A stretch of 64,000 bases of DNA from OLB6 sp964620125 (GTDB lineage Bacteria > Bacteroidota > Ignavibacteria > Kapaibacteriales > Kapaibacteriaceae), in the NCBI GenBank assembly GCA_964620125.1, contig CAZUGQ010000012.1:1-64000 (forward strand). Direction: 5' to 3'. The position numbers were made by a program, and so were the translations under genes. Positions 17,555 to 28,468 of the stretch are shown here, in pieces (the stretch's first letter is position 1; each line of letters starts with the position of its first letter). The notes beneath the pieces were generated by a model that had not been told where the DNA came from, searched no databases, and saw nothing but the letters and a program-made list of their open reading frames with translations.

Positions 17555-19891
17555 TTGGCACTATCGTGCGCAGATGGTTTCGACCACCGAACGGCTAGAT
17601 TGCAGGGCATGCTGGCACTCGTCCTCCGAAACCTGGTAACGCCCTTCAACCTCCTCAACGCTGCGATCATTGGCGGCTTGTTCTGGCTGTACTTCTGGTT
17701 TGACGATGACCGGTTACTTTTGGACTCCATTGGAGTAACGACGGTGGTGGTAATCAATACCGCCATATCCATCGTTCAAGAGTGGCGTGCCAAACTAGCT
17801 CTTGAACGAATAGTCCTCGAACAACAACGGTCTGCTACCATCATACGCGATGGTGCCGAAGTATCGGTGGATCGGTCGGAGGTTCGCACGGGCGACCTGC
17901 TGGTTGTTCGCCGTGGCTCCGCCATCATTGTTGATGGCGTTGTGGTCGAAGCAACACACCTCGAGATCGAGAGTAGCTTTATTACTGGTGAGTCTGCACC
18001 AGAGCTCGTCGATGTTGGCGATGAGATTCTTTCCGGAAGTGTCTGCGTATCAGGCTACGGTTTGTATCGTGCAACACGTGTAGGTGACGAGCATACGGTT
18101 GCTCAGATTTCCGACCTAGCCCGGCGCTACGAGTTCACTCCATCTCCCCTACAGCGAACGATCAACCAGATTTTCGAGTTCAGCTTTGCTGCCGCCGTGG
18201 TACTGGCATTGGCCGATGTACTGCTCAACGTTCAGGCAATCGCTGATGTTGACCTGGTGCGGCGTATAGCCACGCTGCTCCTTGGACTGATTCCCGAAGG
18301 CCTCGTGTTCTTCACAACCATAACTCTTACACTGGGTGTCTACAGAATCAGCAAGCTTGGTGTATTTGTGCAGAAGCTGAATGCTGTTGAATCCTTTGCA
18401 ACGGTCGACACGGTGTGTATGGACAAAACCGGTACCATCACGGAGAACAGGCTGGTAGTTCATTCCGTGATTCCCTTTGATGAAGGGGGCTTGGATATGC
18501 GTCCGGTGGCAAAGGCCTACGGCATTGGCACACAGGATATGGATCAGGTAACGAAGGCATTGGCTGCGATCGACGTTGCGCCGGCATCCATCCATTGGCA
18601 GAAAACCATCCCCTTCTCATCAGCCAGAAAGTGGAGTGCACAACAGTCCTCTACTGGCGAGTGGATTGTACTAGGTGCCCCTGACGTTCTTGTGCCAAAG
18701 CCCCTTACCAATAAGCTTACTGCGGTAACCCACAAACATGATTTGGAGCACTATCGTTTGCTCACTCTTGGCACAGCATCTGCCGTTGAAGATGATTCCT
18801 TGGCTGAGTTCCGACCATTGTGCCTGATTGCTTTGGATGACGCAATCCGTCCCGAGAGCAGGCGCACCTTCGAGCTGTTTGATGAAGCGGGGATTGACGT
18901 AAAGATTCTCACAGGCGATGCGCCCGGTGCCACCATTGCTGCGCTGAAAGCCATCGGTAGAACAGTAACGATCCAGGAAATCGTGCGTGGACCAGAATTG
19001 GCAGAGATGGATACGGAAGTTCGCCATGAGCAGATCATGCGCGGGCGGGTGTTTGCGCGACTCAGGCCTGAGCAGAAGCGCGAGATCATCAAGGTTCTGC
19101 AGAAGCGAAAGCGGCATGTGGCCATGGTAGGTGACGGCGTGAATGACCTGCCGGCAATCAAGGAGGCACATGTGGGCATAGCTGTGGCAAAGAGCGCAGA
19201 GGCTACAAAGGAGATTGCCGACATCGTGTTGGAGAAGCAGACGTTTGATGTGTTTCCAGACATTGTGGAGGAAGGCCGAACCACTATTCGCACTGTGCTG
19301 AATGTGGGACAGCTCTACATCGGAAAAAACCTCATGTTGCTCGCCATCAGTGCATTGACAACGCTAACGGCAATCCCGTACCCGCTTACTCCACGGCGTG
19401 GGGCACTCCTCTCGGTGGTTGGTGTTGGTTTACCAGCAATGATCCTTGCAGCATCTTCACGTATCAATGCTCCGGTACGGCAGTTCATTCGTTCGATGCT
19501 GGTCTTCACGGCGTACACAACCGTACTCAGCGTGGTATGTTCCGTTGCCACATGGACCACCTTTGGGGTTGTTCTTGGCTGGACCGAATCGGCTGTCATC
19601 GAGTGCACGTTCTTTGGATTGATAGGCATACTTCTGGGTACCTTCGTTGAAGCCGACAACTTTGCTCCTACTGTAAAACGAACGCTATTGTTGTTGGCTT
19701 TGGCGATTGCAGCTGTCGTAGTTCTACTCGCCCTTGTGCCTGGAATTCCCTTTCCTATCACTATTCTTCAGCAGTTCTACGAGATACAAACGGTTGGTAT
19801 GACTACCGGGATCGGCCTCGTATGGTCAATTGGTATAGGGATGGCAATGGCCCTTATTACTCATCGATTACGCAGGTCGCTCACACGCTGA
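17555..19891 (+). CDS. P-type cation-transporting ATPase (HAD-IC family)
   Basis: A 778-residue P-type ATPase with the phosphorylation motif DKTGTIT (Asp near residue 290), the actuator motif TGES (near 146), PEGL in the fourth membrane segment and the hinge GDGVNDLP (near 526). About ten membrane segments are visible, six of them after the catalytic core. It lacks the N-terminal metal-binding domain and the CPC motif of heavy-metal pumps. It resembles uncharacterised MgtA/calcium-like bacterial pumps, so a divalent cation is likely but unproven. The N-terminus is short: the first membrane pair begins almost at once and about 40 residues present in relatives are missing. TTG 17555 and ATG 17609 are both possible starts. 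Confidence 0.85.
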   Translation: MALSCADGFDHRTARLQGMLALVLRNLVTPFNLLNAAIIGGLFWLYFWFDDDRLLLDSIGVTTVVVINTAISIVQEWRAKLALERIVLEQQRSATIIRDGAEVSVDRSEVRTGDLLVVRRGSAIIVDGVVVEATHLEIESSFITGESAPELVDVGDEILSGSVCVSGYGLYRATRVGDEHTVAQISDLARRYEFTPSPLQRTINQIFEFSFAAAVVLALADVLLNVQAIADVDLVRRIATLLLGLIPEGLVFFTTITLTLGVYRISKLGVFVQKLNAVESFATVDTVCMDKTGTITENRLVVHSVIPFDEGGLDMRPVAKAYGIGTQDMDQVTKALAAIDVAPASIHWQKTIPFSSARKWSAQQSSTGEWIVLGAPDVLVPKPLTNKLTAVTHKHDLEHYRLLTLGTASAVEDDSLAEFRPLCLIALDDAIRPESRRTFELFDEAGIDVKILTGDAPGATIAALKAIGRTVTIQEIVRGPELAEMDTEVRHEQIMRGRVFARLRPEQKREIIKVLQKRKRHVAMVGDGVNDLPAIKEAHVGIAVAKSAEATKEIADIVLEKQTFDVFPDIVEEGRTTIRTVLNVGQLYIGKNLMLLAISALTTLTAIPYPLTPRRGALLSVVGVGLPAMILAASSRINAPVRQFIRSMLVFTAYTTVLSVVCSVATWTTFGVVLGWTESAVIECTFFGLIGILLGTFVEADNFAPTVKRTLLLLALAIAAVVVLLALVPGIPFPITILQQFYEIQTVGMTTGIGLVWSIGIGMAMALITHRLRRSLTR

Positions 19892-19948
19892 ATTTCGTTA
19901 AGTTCCTGCCGTTCAGGTCTAGGGGGAGCCCGGACGGGAGGGGTGCGA

Positions 19949-22900
19949 ATGCGTCCTGCATGCGTCCTAGTATCGCTGCTTCTTACGTCGGCACTGCTAC
20001 TGTCGGCTCAGCCTCTGCAACTCACATTGCAGATGAATCCTCAGCCGTCACCATATCTGAGTGACTGGCAAACGCGTCGAGAAACCGTTTTCCTTTCCAT
20101 TACGAATGCCACAGCCAGCATGGTGCCGGTTCGGGTTGACGGCAAGGTGTTTCGTGATGGACCCAATGGCGTTCTCATGGCTCGGAGCAAGCTCCAGCAG
20201 ATGCCAATACTGGAGATTCCACCAGGAGCAAGTATTTACAATGCAGAAGACATTTTTCCTAGTGACCTTGTTGAGTTCTTTGGAGATGTTGAAGGGCAGG
20301 CCACGCGCACTGGCAGAATTCCAGCCGGCCAGTACACGTTGTGTGTAACCCTCGTTAACCCAGAAAATTCGCAGCCACTCAGCCAACAGCGCTGTAGCCC
20401 CTTTCAAGTTCAGCAATACCAACCACCATTTCTGGTGTTGCCAGCGGACGGCGCAGTTCTCACCCTAGACCAACTTCGCACCACCATGTTTAGGTGGAAC
20501 CGCGAAACACCACCCGCGCAGAACGCCATTTATGAGGTTGTGGTTGTTGAATATCGTGATGGACAACCAGTCTGGCAGGCACTGAAAGCCAACCCACCCG
20601 TGTATCAGCAAGAGGTTGCGTGGGGGGTTACACAGATGCAATGGCCACCCGATGTAGTACTTCCATCCGACAGGCAGTACGTATGGAGTGTTCGGGCAGT
20701 GGATGAAGAGCGACGCCCCATTACCGAACCAGAGTGGGCCAACCCCTTCGTCTTTAGTCTTGCACCAGGGGGGGGAGCATTTGAATCCTGTGATTGCTCA
20801 GGACTCTCCATATTCTTTGGCAATCCTACCGAGCCCGTAAACGATGCGCCTTCACTATCGCGCAGCACAACAGAATTCTCCGTTACTCCAATCGGCGGTC
20901 AGGCTCAAACCAACAAACTCCTATCCTTCAAGGCTATCACCAATTGTTCCCCATCATGTGTGCGTGCATATCGATGGACAGTTTACAATGTGACAGGTGA
21001 GCGGACGCTGGCGTCGACACCCTTAGAGGTGCTGGAGCCGTATGCAGACATGCAGAACATCGAAACCTTCAGTTTCTTGCCTACGGAACCAGGACAGTAC
21101 GAGGTAGAGCTCACAATGACGGTGGCACCTGCACAGGTAACGATGCAGCGAGAGTTTCCACCGCGCGATGTTGCCACCACCGTTCTCGTACCGGTCGCCA
21201 ATTCCGTGTACACGCCACCAATAGAAAATCAACAACCGTGTGTGCTTAGCATTCTGTCGCCAAGCCAGCCTTGCACAGGCTCGATGCATGAGTATCATTC
21301 TGATGGCTCAATTGATGTGCTATACGAAGTGAGTGGACCCATTACTGAGTTGGTGGTAACGGTGTATGAAAATCCTTGTGGTACATACGACCCTCCCATC
21401 ACGCCTACCGATAAGGACACCCCTACGGTCCCAACAACATCTCAGCGTTCGACTACGACTGCCAGCACTCGCCCTTCGGCGACGGGGTACCGAGCAATCA
21501 CGTCGCTGCCGTGTCCGACTGCATCCGGACAGGGCAGTATCACGGTTCCAGTTTCGGATTTGGTGAAACCTGGAGGTGCCTATATCATCGGCCTATCAGG
21601 CATGTGCACACGTACAGACCAAGAAGGCAACACAGCGACCTCGCTGGTAGAGGCAACCGAAGTCTGCTGGCGGTACCGACCACTAGTTGAACAAACAGCA
21701 AGCGATGCTACGAGCGAAGACCAGACTGAAGGACGCAGCCGAAGCACATCATCGGAATCAAGGCCAACTGATGTGCCCAAGGTTCCTGTTACGGAAATAC
21801 CATGCGACTCTATTCCCACCTCTATTCCTTGCAGTCCATCCGCAGCTTCGGACCCAGCAACACCCATTGCGTCTACTCTTGAATTGGCGAGCCCAGACGT
21901 GTACCCCTATCCGCGTGCAGCACCTCTGAGAGTGCGAGCCGAAGACTATGACTATGCCATTTTCCAATGTCAGGGCTGTGCAGGAGGTTTGGCTGAATTG
22001 TTCACTCCCGTCCGCGATGAGATCGGTACGATTACGTGGAAACTGGTTGGCAAGGGATCACTCAACACACCGTTTGACGGCGCTGCAATACAGGCTATCG
22101 ATAACGCTCTTGCTGAGTTGTTGAAACGATTGGCAGCTATTAAGGACAGTATTCCACTCACCGAATCCAAGCGCCTCTCAGCCATCGACGAGTTCAAGCA
22201 AGTACAAGCTGATGCCGAAGTCCAGTTGGCCGATCGAAAGAAAGACCTGGAAGGGGCCAAGGACTCGCTTGAAGTTCTTACGGATAAGCTCAAGGAGGTA
22301 TACAAGAAGCTGGATAGTCTTGGGCAGAAGCTGGACAGTATGGCTCAGCGATATGCCGCGTTGCAAGACTCAGTGCAGATGCATCAGGATTCTATAGCCC
22401 GGCGAGACAGCTTGCTTACCAACCCACCGTCAGCTTCAGAAAAAGCAATACTTGTTGAAGTGGATGCAACACTGAAATCTTTGGATGATGCACAACAGAA
22501 ACTCCAAGACCTGCAAGAGGAGATTGCTGAAACAAGCGCGACACTGCAAGCTGCCATAAAGAATGCAGACTTGGCGCTGGCTAATGCCCATGTGGCTTAC
22601 TCGAACGCCCAAAACACGGCAGGAAGAAAAACCAGAGTCATTTCTGATCTGCAGGGTAAACTTTACAACACACCTGCTCTGGAGGACTACAGACAGAGCC
22701 GACGCGATATACAACAACACATCGCCGCATTTGGAGCTGGTTACCCCACAGCTACGGACCTGCCGAAAATCTCTGCAGATATCGGAACAATGCTCCTCTC
22801 TGTACACGACGCCCTTGAAGAAGACACACCTCCTGCAAGGACTGGAGCAAAGAAAACACTTGATTCCCTGGTGACAGTAGTAAAGGCACTCTTGTCATCT

Positions 22901-25900
22901 GCATGCTCAGCATACATCGACGCACCAACACGAGATGGATGTTCCACTGCAGTTGCTGACGTAAAAGTTACCCTTGAGCGATACCATGATCATGCAACCG
23001 TATGCCTGAAGTCTGGAGAAAAGCTAAAGAAAGGCATCGAGGCAAGCATTAGAACCGCACAAACAGACCTAGCCACCGCTGAAGGCCCACTGCTAGCCGC
23101 TGCCGCGGCGGTAGAGGCAGCTCAGAAGGCACATGCCGATGCCTTGTTAGCCTTTGCAACAACTATAGAAGGTCTTGATGCAACGAGACAGACTGCACTC
23201 GCCGAAGTAGAATCCAGTAAAGCCACACATGGGGAGTCACAAAGGCGATATCAGACGGTGCGCAAGGCACGTGATTCAGCTTTTGCAGTGAACCAGCCAA
23301 AGTTGCTAGAGGGCCGCAGTGAGTTTGCTCGCGCTCGCGACAGTGCTCGCCGGGAGATTGATTCTCTGGGAACCGTGTTTATTGACGTGCGTACAGACAG
23401 CTCGGAAACGCAGCTTCTGCTAGCATCGTTGAGGAGCGACAGCGTTCACATGGCAGACAGTATATCGGTTCTTTTAGCGGAAATAAGGAGGCTGGAAGCA
23501 ATACTCAAAAGGACAGAGGCTGAGATTGCTAAACCATTCGATGAAGCACTGAAAAAGCTCCGCAAGGACAGTTCCGATGTCGAAGAGAAACTGAAGAAGC
23601 TACGTCGCGATCGTGAGTTTGCAACAGGTGGAGTAAAGGCCGCCGAAGGAGAATTCGCGTATTACATTCCGCCTCCACTAGAGTTGATCTTGGACGAAGC
23701 CTCCAGAAAACGCTTCGACGACTTAAAGGACAGTGTTGCGAAGGCTGAAACGACACTTGCCGTGTCCCTCACGAACAAGGAGGTCCTGCAAGGCACATTA
23801 TCACAGATGCTTGCTGCAATCTCGAACAGCTTGGCCGAAATCAAGCTACTCGAAAAGGTGGTTGGAGACGCAGAAGACGAGCTTGCAGGCATCGACGGTG
23901 AAACTGCAGACCTGAAGAATGACCTTGCTAAGCAGTTCAGAGAAGAGTACGACGCCTTAACAAAAGAAATTGCCAGCGCTACTGCTGAAGCGAACACTGC
24001 CGATGCAGCCTACGTTGATGCTGTGAAGAAAGCAGCAGAGCTCGCAAAGGAATTGCAAGCCAAGGCCGACAGTCTATCCAAAACCCGAGCAAATCTTCAG
24101 GCTCCCCAAGCGGATCTGTCAAAAGCGGTTGATGAGTACAGAAAACGTAAAGCTGCCGTAGATGAAAAAACCCTGTCCGTAGCTGACAAAGGAAACGAGT
24201 TGAACAGCAGCAGCAAGGAGCTTCGCGGAGGACGCAGGCAGATCAAGGTTGCTGACGACAAAACCCGACGTGCCATTGCACGCGAGGACATTGCTTCCGA
24301 ATCGGCCGGTCGATCGGAAAGAAGCAAGGCCTCGACTGCCGTAAGCAAGACGGAAGGAGCGATGACAACCAACAAAGCAGCACTTGCCGCACTTGGCTCA
24401 GCTCTTAGTGCCGATGTTTCAGAGTTGGTGAGCAAGGACGATGCCATTGCAAAAGCACTTGACAAATGGCTTACGTCCTTCCATGCCTTCAGTGCCGCCC
24501 AACGCTCCTATGATGTTGCCTATATCCGTTTCCAAGCGGCCAAGCAGTTGATAGAGAAGTACAGAGGTGAGGTGAACCGAGCAAAAGCAAGGAAGGAACT
24601 CGCAGAGATTAGGCAGGAGAATGTGGAGGCACCCGACAAGGCTGTAGAGGATAGTGACGACCTCGAAGCCAAGCAGCAGGAGCGCGACAACCTAAAGAAA
24701 CAGAAAGACGATGCAACCAAACAGATTGAAAGCCACAAGGATCAGATCGCCAAATACGTTGCGGAGAAGGACAAGCTTATCGAGGACGCCGATAATGCTA
24801 TCAAAGACGCACGAGATCACCTGGCAAAGGCACAGAATGATCTAAAAGACTTCATTCGCTCTCAGTTTGAGAAGCCCGACCATGCAGATACTCTGATCAT
24901 CACCGTCCGAGATAGTGTTGTTGATCGGTGGAGATCTCGCGACAAGGAAAAAGAATTTACGTGTGTGATCCGATACAACGGGAAGCGGATTCCTGAACTG
25001 TTGTGTGAGGAGTTTACGTCCGCAAAACCTCCGGAAGTACGAAAGGACGACAAGTGTATACCCGACGTAACCACCGAGGTAGGATCACCAATCTCACCAA
25101 CAGAGCCACGTATAGCAAAACCCGAGCCCCGTACCATCGCTCTTCTGTATAGAGATGGTGAACCACTTTGGAAGGAGTGGCCGGTATTCCGAGATGCAGC
25201 ACTACTGGCAAAAGACGTGGTTGTGCTGGAAGGTGTAGCAACCGACGCCGATCTGTTCGTTCATGCATGCAAACCACTCGTACCGAATTGCCTGCCGCCG
25301 CCAATCTCCAAACCTCCCGTTGTAGATATCGCTTCGCGCACCTGGTTTGGTGATGGTGACTTCCGCCATGTAGTGCCGATTTCAAGAAAGGTACTGTGGC
25401 AGCCCACTGATGTTCCTAAAGGTACATGCTTCAATCGGCAGCTCACTGGCGCAGAATACATTGCCAACGAAGTCCATCCCGACGTTAACCTCAAGCGTGA
25501 GTCCAAGCAGCGTGTTGAGCCTGGTGTTCTGATCGAAGTCACCGACAGTTTGGTTGGATGGAGAGAGCACGAGGATACCATCGTTGCACGGGTGGTAACA
25601 GGAGACCACAAAGGCCTGGCAGGCGAAGAGCTTGTATTCATACCAAAACTCGAGAAAGGCAAATCAGAAGGCTGGAGTCTGAAGGGTTCACAGGATAACG
25701 TTGTTGAGCGAACGGATGCAGACGGATATGTACGCATCCCCTTTGCGTATGGAAAGGGTTTTGCCGATTGGACTGTGCGTGTTCGGTGGGTTCGCGGAGA
25801 CACATGCAAGCAGGACGAGATTAAAATCACTACACCTCTTCATCTGCGATTCCACCGCTTTGGCAAGAGTGCCCCAACGATTGCCTGGGATGCCGCCGTT

Positions 25901-28468
25901 AAGGTTTGGGAAGGAGAGGATCTGGATGCCACTCTGAAAAAAATGCCTGACGTAGATGATGACAAGAATCCCTATGGAAAGATGGTTCACGCCATAGCGG
26001 GAATTCTGGATGAGAATAGGGCATTTGTTAACGACGAAACCATGAATTTCAAGCCCGTCAAGCCAGGCTTTAAGACAGACCCTACAAAGAAGGAGACCTC
26101 ACTCTTTGGCATTGCCAGGAGTCAGGTTGTAAACGTCATCGAGAAGCAGATTATCACGATGAAGGTTTTTTCGAAGGATAGTCTGAAACCCGTTACTCGA
26201 CCTCAGGAAGTAACTAAGACCTATAATCCTCGCGGGGGGAAGAGATTCAAGATCGGTGACCCAGCAGATCCTTTTTATGTGGAAATGGACGAGTCCTTCG
26301 ACCTTCAGGAAACCGTATCTGGCCCTGGCAAGCTCAAGATTGATGTTCCCAACCAATTCATGAAGAGTCTGCTTGACCTACCAGTCACAGTTGACGGTGT
26401 TGTGCTCTCCGCAGACACAGCAGCAACCGAAGGTACTGTGAGCTATGCTGCTACGGGGCTTAGTGCAAAGTGGGCTGCGTTCTCCTTCATGATATCAACG
26501 ATCCGGATTACAGCCAATGTTGGTTGTGGGATGGACGGAACCGTTTCGCATTCGTCACTGGAATCACCAGTCGAGTTTACGGCTGAGCTTGGCGGCAAAG
26601 GTGAGTTTTTTGGAGAGGTACGGAATCTGCCCTCGATCGAAGCCAAAGGATTCACGTTGCAGCAGGGTTCGTCCATCGCTTTGGATTTTCATAGCAAGCT
26701 TCCAACCGACTCACCCCTTGGTCCAGAATTTAAGGGCATCATCATTGGTCAAGCCCAGTTGGAGTTTCCACCAGAGTTTCGAACTAAAGGTTCTAACATT
26801 CCAACTGTGCTCTCAGTAAACAACCTTGGCATCGGTAACAGCGGCCTAAGTGGTACCGTGTCAGTCGAAGGTGGACCACTAACGATGTCTTTTGCCAAGT
26901 TTTCGATCAGCGTGAACAAGCTGTCGTTAACCTTCAAGGAGAATGCCCTGGATGAGGGTGCAATCGAAGGTGCTTTTACACTTGAGAAACCATTCAGCGG
27001 AACACTGCTAACGCGACTTTCATTCAGCGATACGTGGACGGCAGAGTTTGAGACCAAGAGTTCAATCAGTATTCCGAGCTGGAAGGCTGTTGCAGCAATT
27101 CTGCCAGGGTCGAAGTTGGAGTACAATCCGGAAAAGCAGGTTGGTACGTTCACTCTCGTTTCCGTTATTCAAAGCGATCAGCTTGGACGGATTGAGATCA
27201 AGCAGCTCACATTTGCTTCGGATGGAACCTTTGCAATCAAGGGTGGCATCAAGAAAAACGTTACAATCAAGGTACTCAAAGGCTTCGATCTTAAAATCAA
27301 CACGGTAACGATCGAAGCGTCGAACGATGACTTCATTTTATCTATTCATGGCAGCTTTGGTATACCAGGCATAGGTCTCGACAAGCTCTCGGGAATACTG
27401 CACGTTAAACCTGGCCCCGAGATATCGGTGGAGTTCACAGGCGGTGCAATTACAATCAAAAAAGGGCCGTTCACTCTTGCGGGTGAGTTTGAGTGGAAGG
27501 ACAATGCATTCTATGCCGATCTATCCGTTGAGATCACCAACGTTCTCAAGGGAATCAAGGGAGTGATCTTCGTTGGTACACAGCCAACATCGGATGACGA
27601 CAGCTACACATTCTGGTATGTTGGTCTCACAATCACAACGGCGATTCCACTTGGTCAAAGTGGCCTCTCTATCACATCCATTGGTGGAGGTGTTGGATGG
27701 AATTGCAGACCGCCGATCGGAAGCGAACGGCCTACACCAGAGAACTTCGACGATATATCACTGCGTGCAAGCGTTGGGGTCGGGAATACCCTTCCCCCAC
27801 CACCCGGTAAGGTGATCAATAGTGAATTCGTAATGGTATACGTGCCCGGATCCATCACCCTCGGTGGCTCCGTTTGGTTGATGGACCAGCGCAAGAGCAT
27901 CTACGGCGATGGTCAGCTTACCATCGACTGGTCACCAAAAACTTCTGTTTCAGGTTTTGTCCGTGCAAACATTGGCATACCGGATAACGGCGGCAGGGTT
28001 CTTCTGATGCGCGGTAAGGTGGACTTCCTTTTCGCATCTCCCGCGTTTAAGATTGAAAGTGAATACTTGGATGCTACCCTCTTTGGAGTTTTAAATGCCA
28101 ACGCGCAGTTCAAGGTTACTGCAACAGATGGCTTCATCAAAGGCAAGGTGTGGTATGACCTTAATAAAGAGGCCGACATTGGCGTAGGCACAGTGAAAGC
28201 GGGCATCAACCTCAAGGCTGAGGGGTCTCTCACGTATGATACATCACCTTCGATTCGCGTCACTGGTTCTCTTGCATTCGCAGGCAACGCCTACCTCTCC
28301 TTTGAGAACTCGCTCACAAGTTTCGATCTCGCCCGTGCTAATGCGGAGTGCGTGGCAACATTCACAACAACGGGCAGCACGTTTCGATTTGACGCCAAGG
28401 TATCTGCGTATGTGTCCGTTTTAGGCTTTGGTGGCAACGTTGACTTCGACCTTGGAGCGGAAGTATGA
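19949..28468 (+). CDS. Giant secreted protein with about 930-residue coiled coil and beta-rich C-terminus
   Basis: A 2839-residue protein. It has a signal peptide (residues 1-20, site near LSAQPL), then beta-rich/Ig-like domains to about residue 300 (including a WSVRAVDEE segment of FN3 type) and a Ser/Thr/Pro-rich stretch to about 680. From about 710 to 1645 lies almost uninterrupted coiled coil rich in Ala, Lys, Glu, Asp and Ser, with a short cysteine-bearing break near 985-1030. After that come a cysteine-containing linker region and about 1000 residues of repeating beta strands to the end (GGGVGWN near 2590). The ATG at 19949 follows GGAGG by seven bases. It overlaps the next gene (ATGA), so these genes are translationally coupled. 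No known family was recognised; an extended surface fibre or spanning structure is inference. Confidence 0.8.
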   Translation: MRPACVLVSLLLTSALLLSAQPLQLTLQMNPQPSPYLSDWQTRRETVFLSITNATASMVPVRVDGKVFRDGPNGVLMARSKLQQMPILEIPPGASIYNAEDIFPSDLVEFFGDVEGQATRTGRIPAGQYTLCVTLVNPENSQPLSQQRCSPFQVQQYQPPFLVLPADGAVLTLDQLRTTMFRWNRETPPAQNAIYEVVVVEYRDGQPVWQALKANPPVYQQEVAWGVTQMQWPPDVVLPSDRQYVWSVRAVDEERRPITEPEWANPFVFSLAPGGGAFESCDCSGLSIFFGNPTEPVNDAPSLSRSTTEFSVTPIGGQAQTNKLLSFKAITNCSPSCVRAYRWTVYNVTGERTLASTPLEVLEPYADMQNIETFSFLPTEPGQYEVELTMTVAPAQVTMQREFPPRDVATTVLVPVANSVYTPPIENQQPCVLSILSPSQPCTGSMHEYHSDGSIDVLYEVSGPITELVVTVYENPCGTYDPPITPTDKDTPTVPTTSQRSTTTASTRPSATGYRAITSLPCPTASGQGSITVPVSDLVKPGGAYIIGLSGMCTRTDQEGNTATSLVEATEVCWRYRPLVEQTASDATSEDQTEGRSRSTSSESRPTDVPKVPVTEIPCDSIPTSIPCSPSAASDPATPIASTLELASPDVYPYPRAAPLRVRAEDYDYAIFQCQGCAGGLAELFTPVRDEIGTITWKLVGKGSLNTPFDGAAIQAIDNALAELLKRLAAIKDSIPLTESKRLSAIDEFKQVQADAEVQLADRKKDLEGAKDSLEVLTDKLKEVYKKLDSLGQKLDSMAQRYAALQDSVQMHQDSIARRDSLLTNPPSASEKAILVEVDATLKSLDDAQQKLQDLQEEIAETSATLQAAIKNADLALANAHVAYSNAQNTAGRKTRVISDLQGKLYNTPALEDYRQSRRDIQQHIAAFGAGYPTATDLPKISADIGTMLLSVHDALEEDTPPARTGAKKTLDSLVTVVKALLSSACSAYIDAPTRDGCSTAVADVKVTLERYHDHATVCLKSGEKLKKGIEASIRTAQTDLATAEGPLLAAAAAVEAAQKAHADALLAFATTIEGLDATRQTALAEVESSKATHGESQRRYQTVRKARDSAFAVNQPKLLEGRSEFARARDSARREIDSLGTVFIDVRTDSSETQLLLASLRSDSVHMADSISVLLAEIRRLEAILKRTEAEIAKPFDEALKKLRKDSSDVEEKLKKLRRDREFATGGVKAAEGEFAYYIPPPLELILDEASRKRFDDLKDSVAKAETTLAVSLTNKEVLQGTLSQMLAAISNSLAEIKLLEKVVGDAEDELAGIDGETADLKNDLAKQFREEYDALTKEIASATAEANTADAAYVDAVKKAAELAKELQAKADSLSKTRANLQAPQADLSKAVDEYRKRKAAVDEKTLSVADKGNELNSSSKELRGGRRQIKVADDKTRRAIAREDIASESAGRSERSKASTAVSKTEGAMTTNKAALAALGSALSADVSELVSKDDAIAKALDKWLTSFHAFSAAQRSYDVAYIRFQAAKQLIEKYRGEVNRAKARKELAEIRQENVEAPDKAVEDSDDLEAKQQERDNLKKQKDDATKQIESHKDQIAKYVAEKDKLIEDADNAIKDARDHLAKAQNDLKDFIRSQFEKPDHADTLIITVRDSVVDRWRSRDKEKEFTCVIRYNGKRIPELLCEEFTSAKPPEVRKDDKCIPDVTTEVGSPISPTEPRIAKPEPRTIALLYRDGEPLWKEWPVFRDAALLAKDVVVLEGVATDADLFVHACKPLVPNCLPPPISKPPVVDIASRTWFGDGDFRHVVPISRKVLWQPTDVPKGTCFNRQLTGAEYIANEVHPDVNLKRESKQRVEPGVLIEVTDSLVGWREHEDTIVARVVTGDHKGLAGEELVFIPKLEKGKSEGWSLKGSQDNVVERTDADGYVRIPFAYGKGFADWTVRVRWVRGDTCKQDEIKITTPLHLRFHRFGKSAPTIAWDAAVKVWEGEDLDATLKKMPDVDDDKNPYGKMVHAIAGILDENRAFVNDETMNFKPVKPGFKTDPTKKETSLFGIARSQVVNVIEKQIITMKVFSKDSLKPVTRPQEVTKTYNPRGGKRFKIGDPADPFYVEMDESFDLQETVSGPGKLKIDVPNQFMKSLLDLPVTVDGVVLSADTAATEGTVSYAATGLSAKWAAFSFMISTIRITANVGCGMDGTVSHSSLESPVEFTAELGGKGEFFGEVRNLPSIEAKGFTLQQGSSIALDFHSKLPTDSPLGPEFKGIIIGQAQLEFPPEFRTKGSNIPTVLSVNNLGIGNSGLSGTVSVEGGPLTMSFAKFSISVNKLSLTFKENALDEGAIEGAFTLEKPFSGTLLTRLSFSDTWTAEFETKSSISIPSWKAVAAILPGSKLEYNPEKQVGTFTLVSVIQSDQLGRIEIKQLTFASDGTFAIKGGIKKNVTIKVLKGFDLKINTVTIEASNDDFILSIHGSFGIPGIGLDKLSGILHVKPGPEISVEFTGGAITIKKGPFTLAGEFEWKDNAFYADLSVEITNVLKGIKGVIFVGTQPTSDDDSYTFWYVGLTITTAIPLGQSGLSITSIGGGVGWNCRPPIGSERPTPENFDDISLRASVGVGNTLPPPPGKVINSEFVMVYVPGSITLGGSVWLMDQRKSIYGDGQLTIDWSPKTSVSGFVRANIGIPDNGGRVLLMRGKVDFLFASPAFKIESEYLDATLFGVLNANAQFKVTATDGFIKGKVWYDLNKEADIGVGTVKAGINLKAEGSLTYDTSPSIRVTGSLAFAGNAYLSFENSLTSFDLARANAECVATFTTTGSTFRFDAKVSAYVSVLGFGGNVDFDLGAEV

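Noticed and set aside
23662..24465. Minus-strand open frames inside the giant protein gene
   Set aside because: Low-complexity Ser/Ala-rich shadows of the coiled-coil codons; no start signals and no family features.
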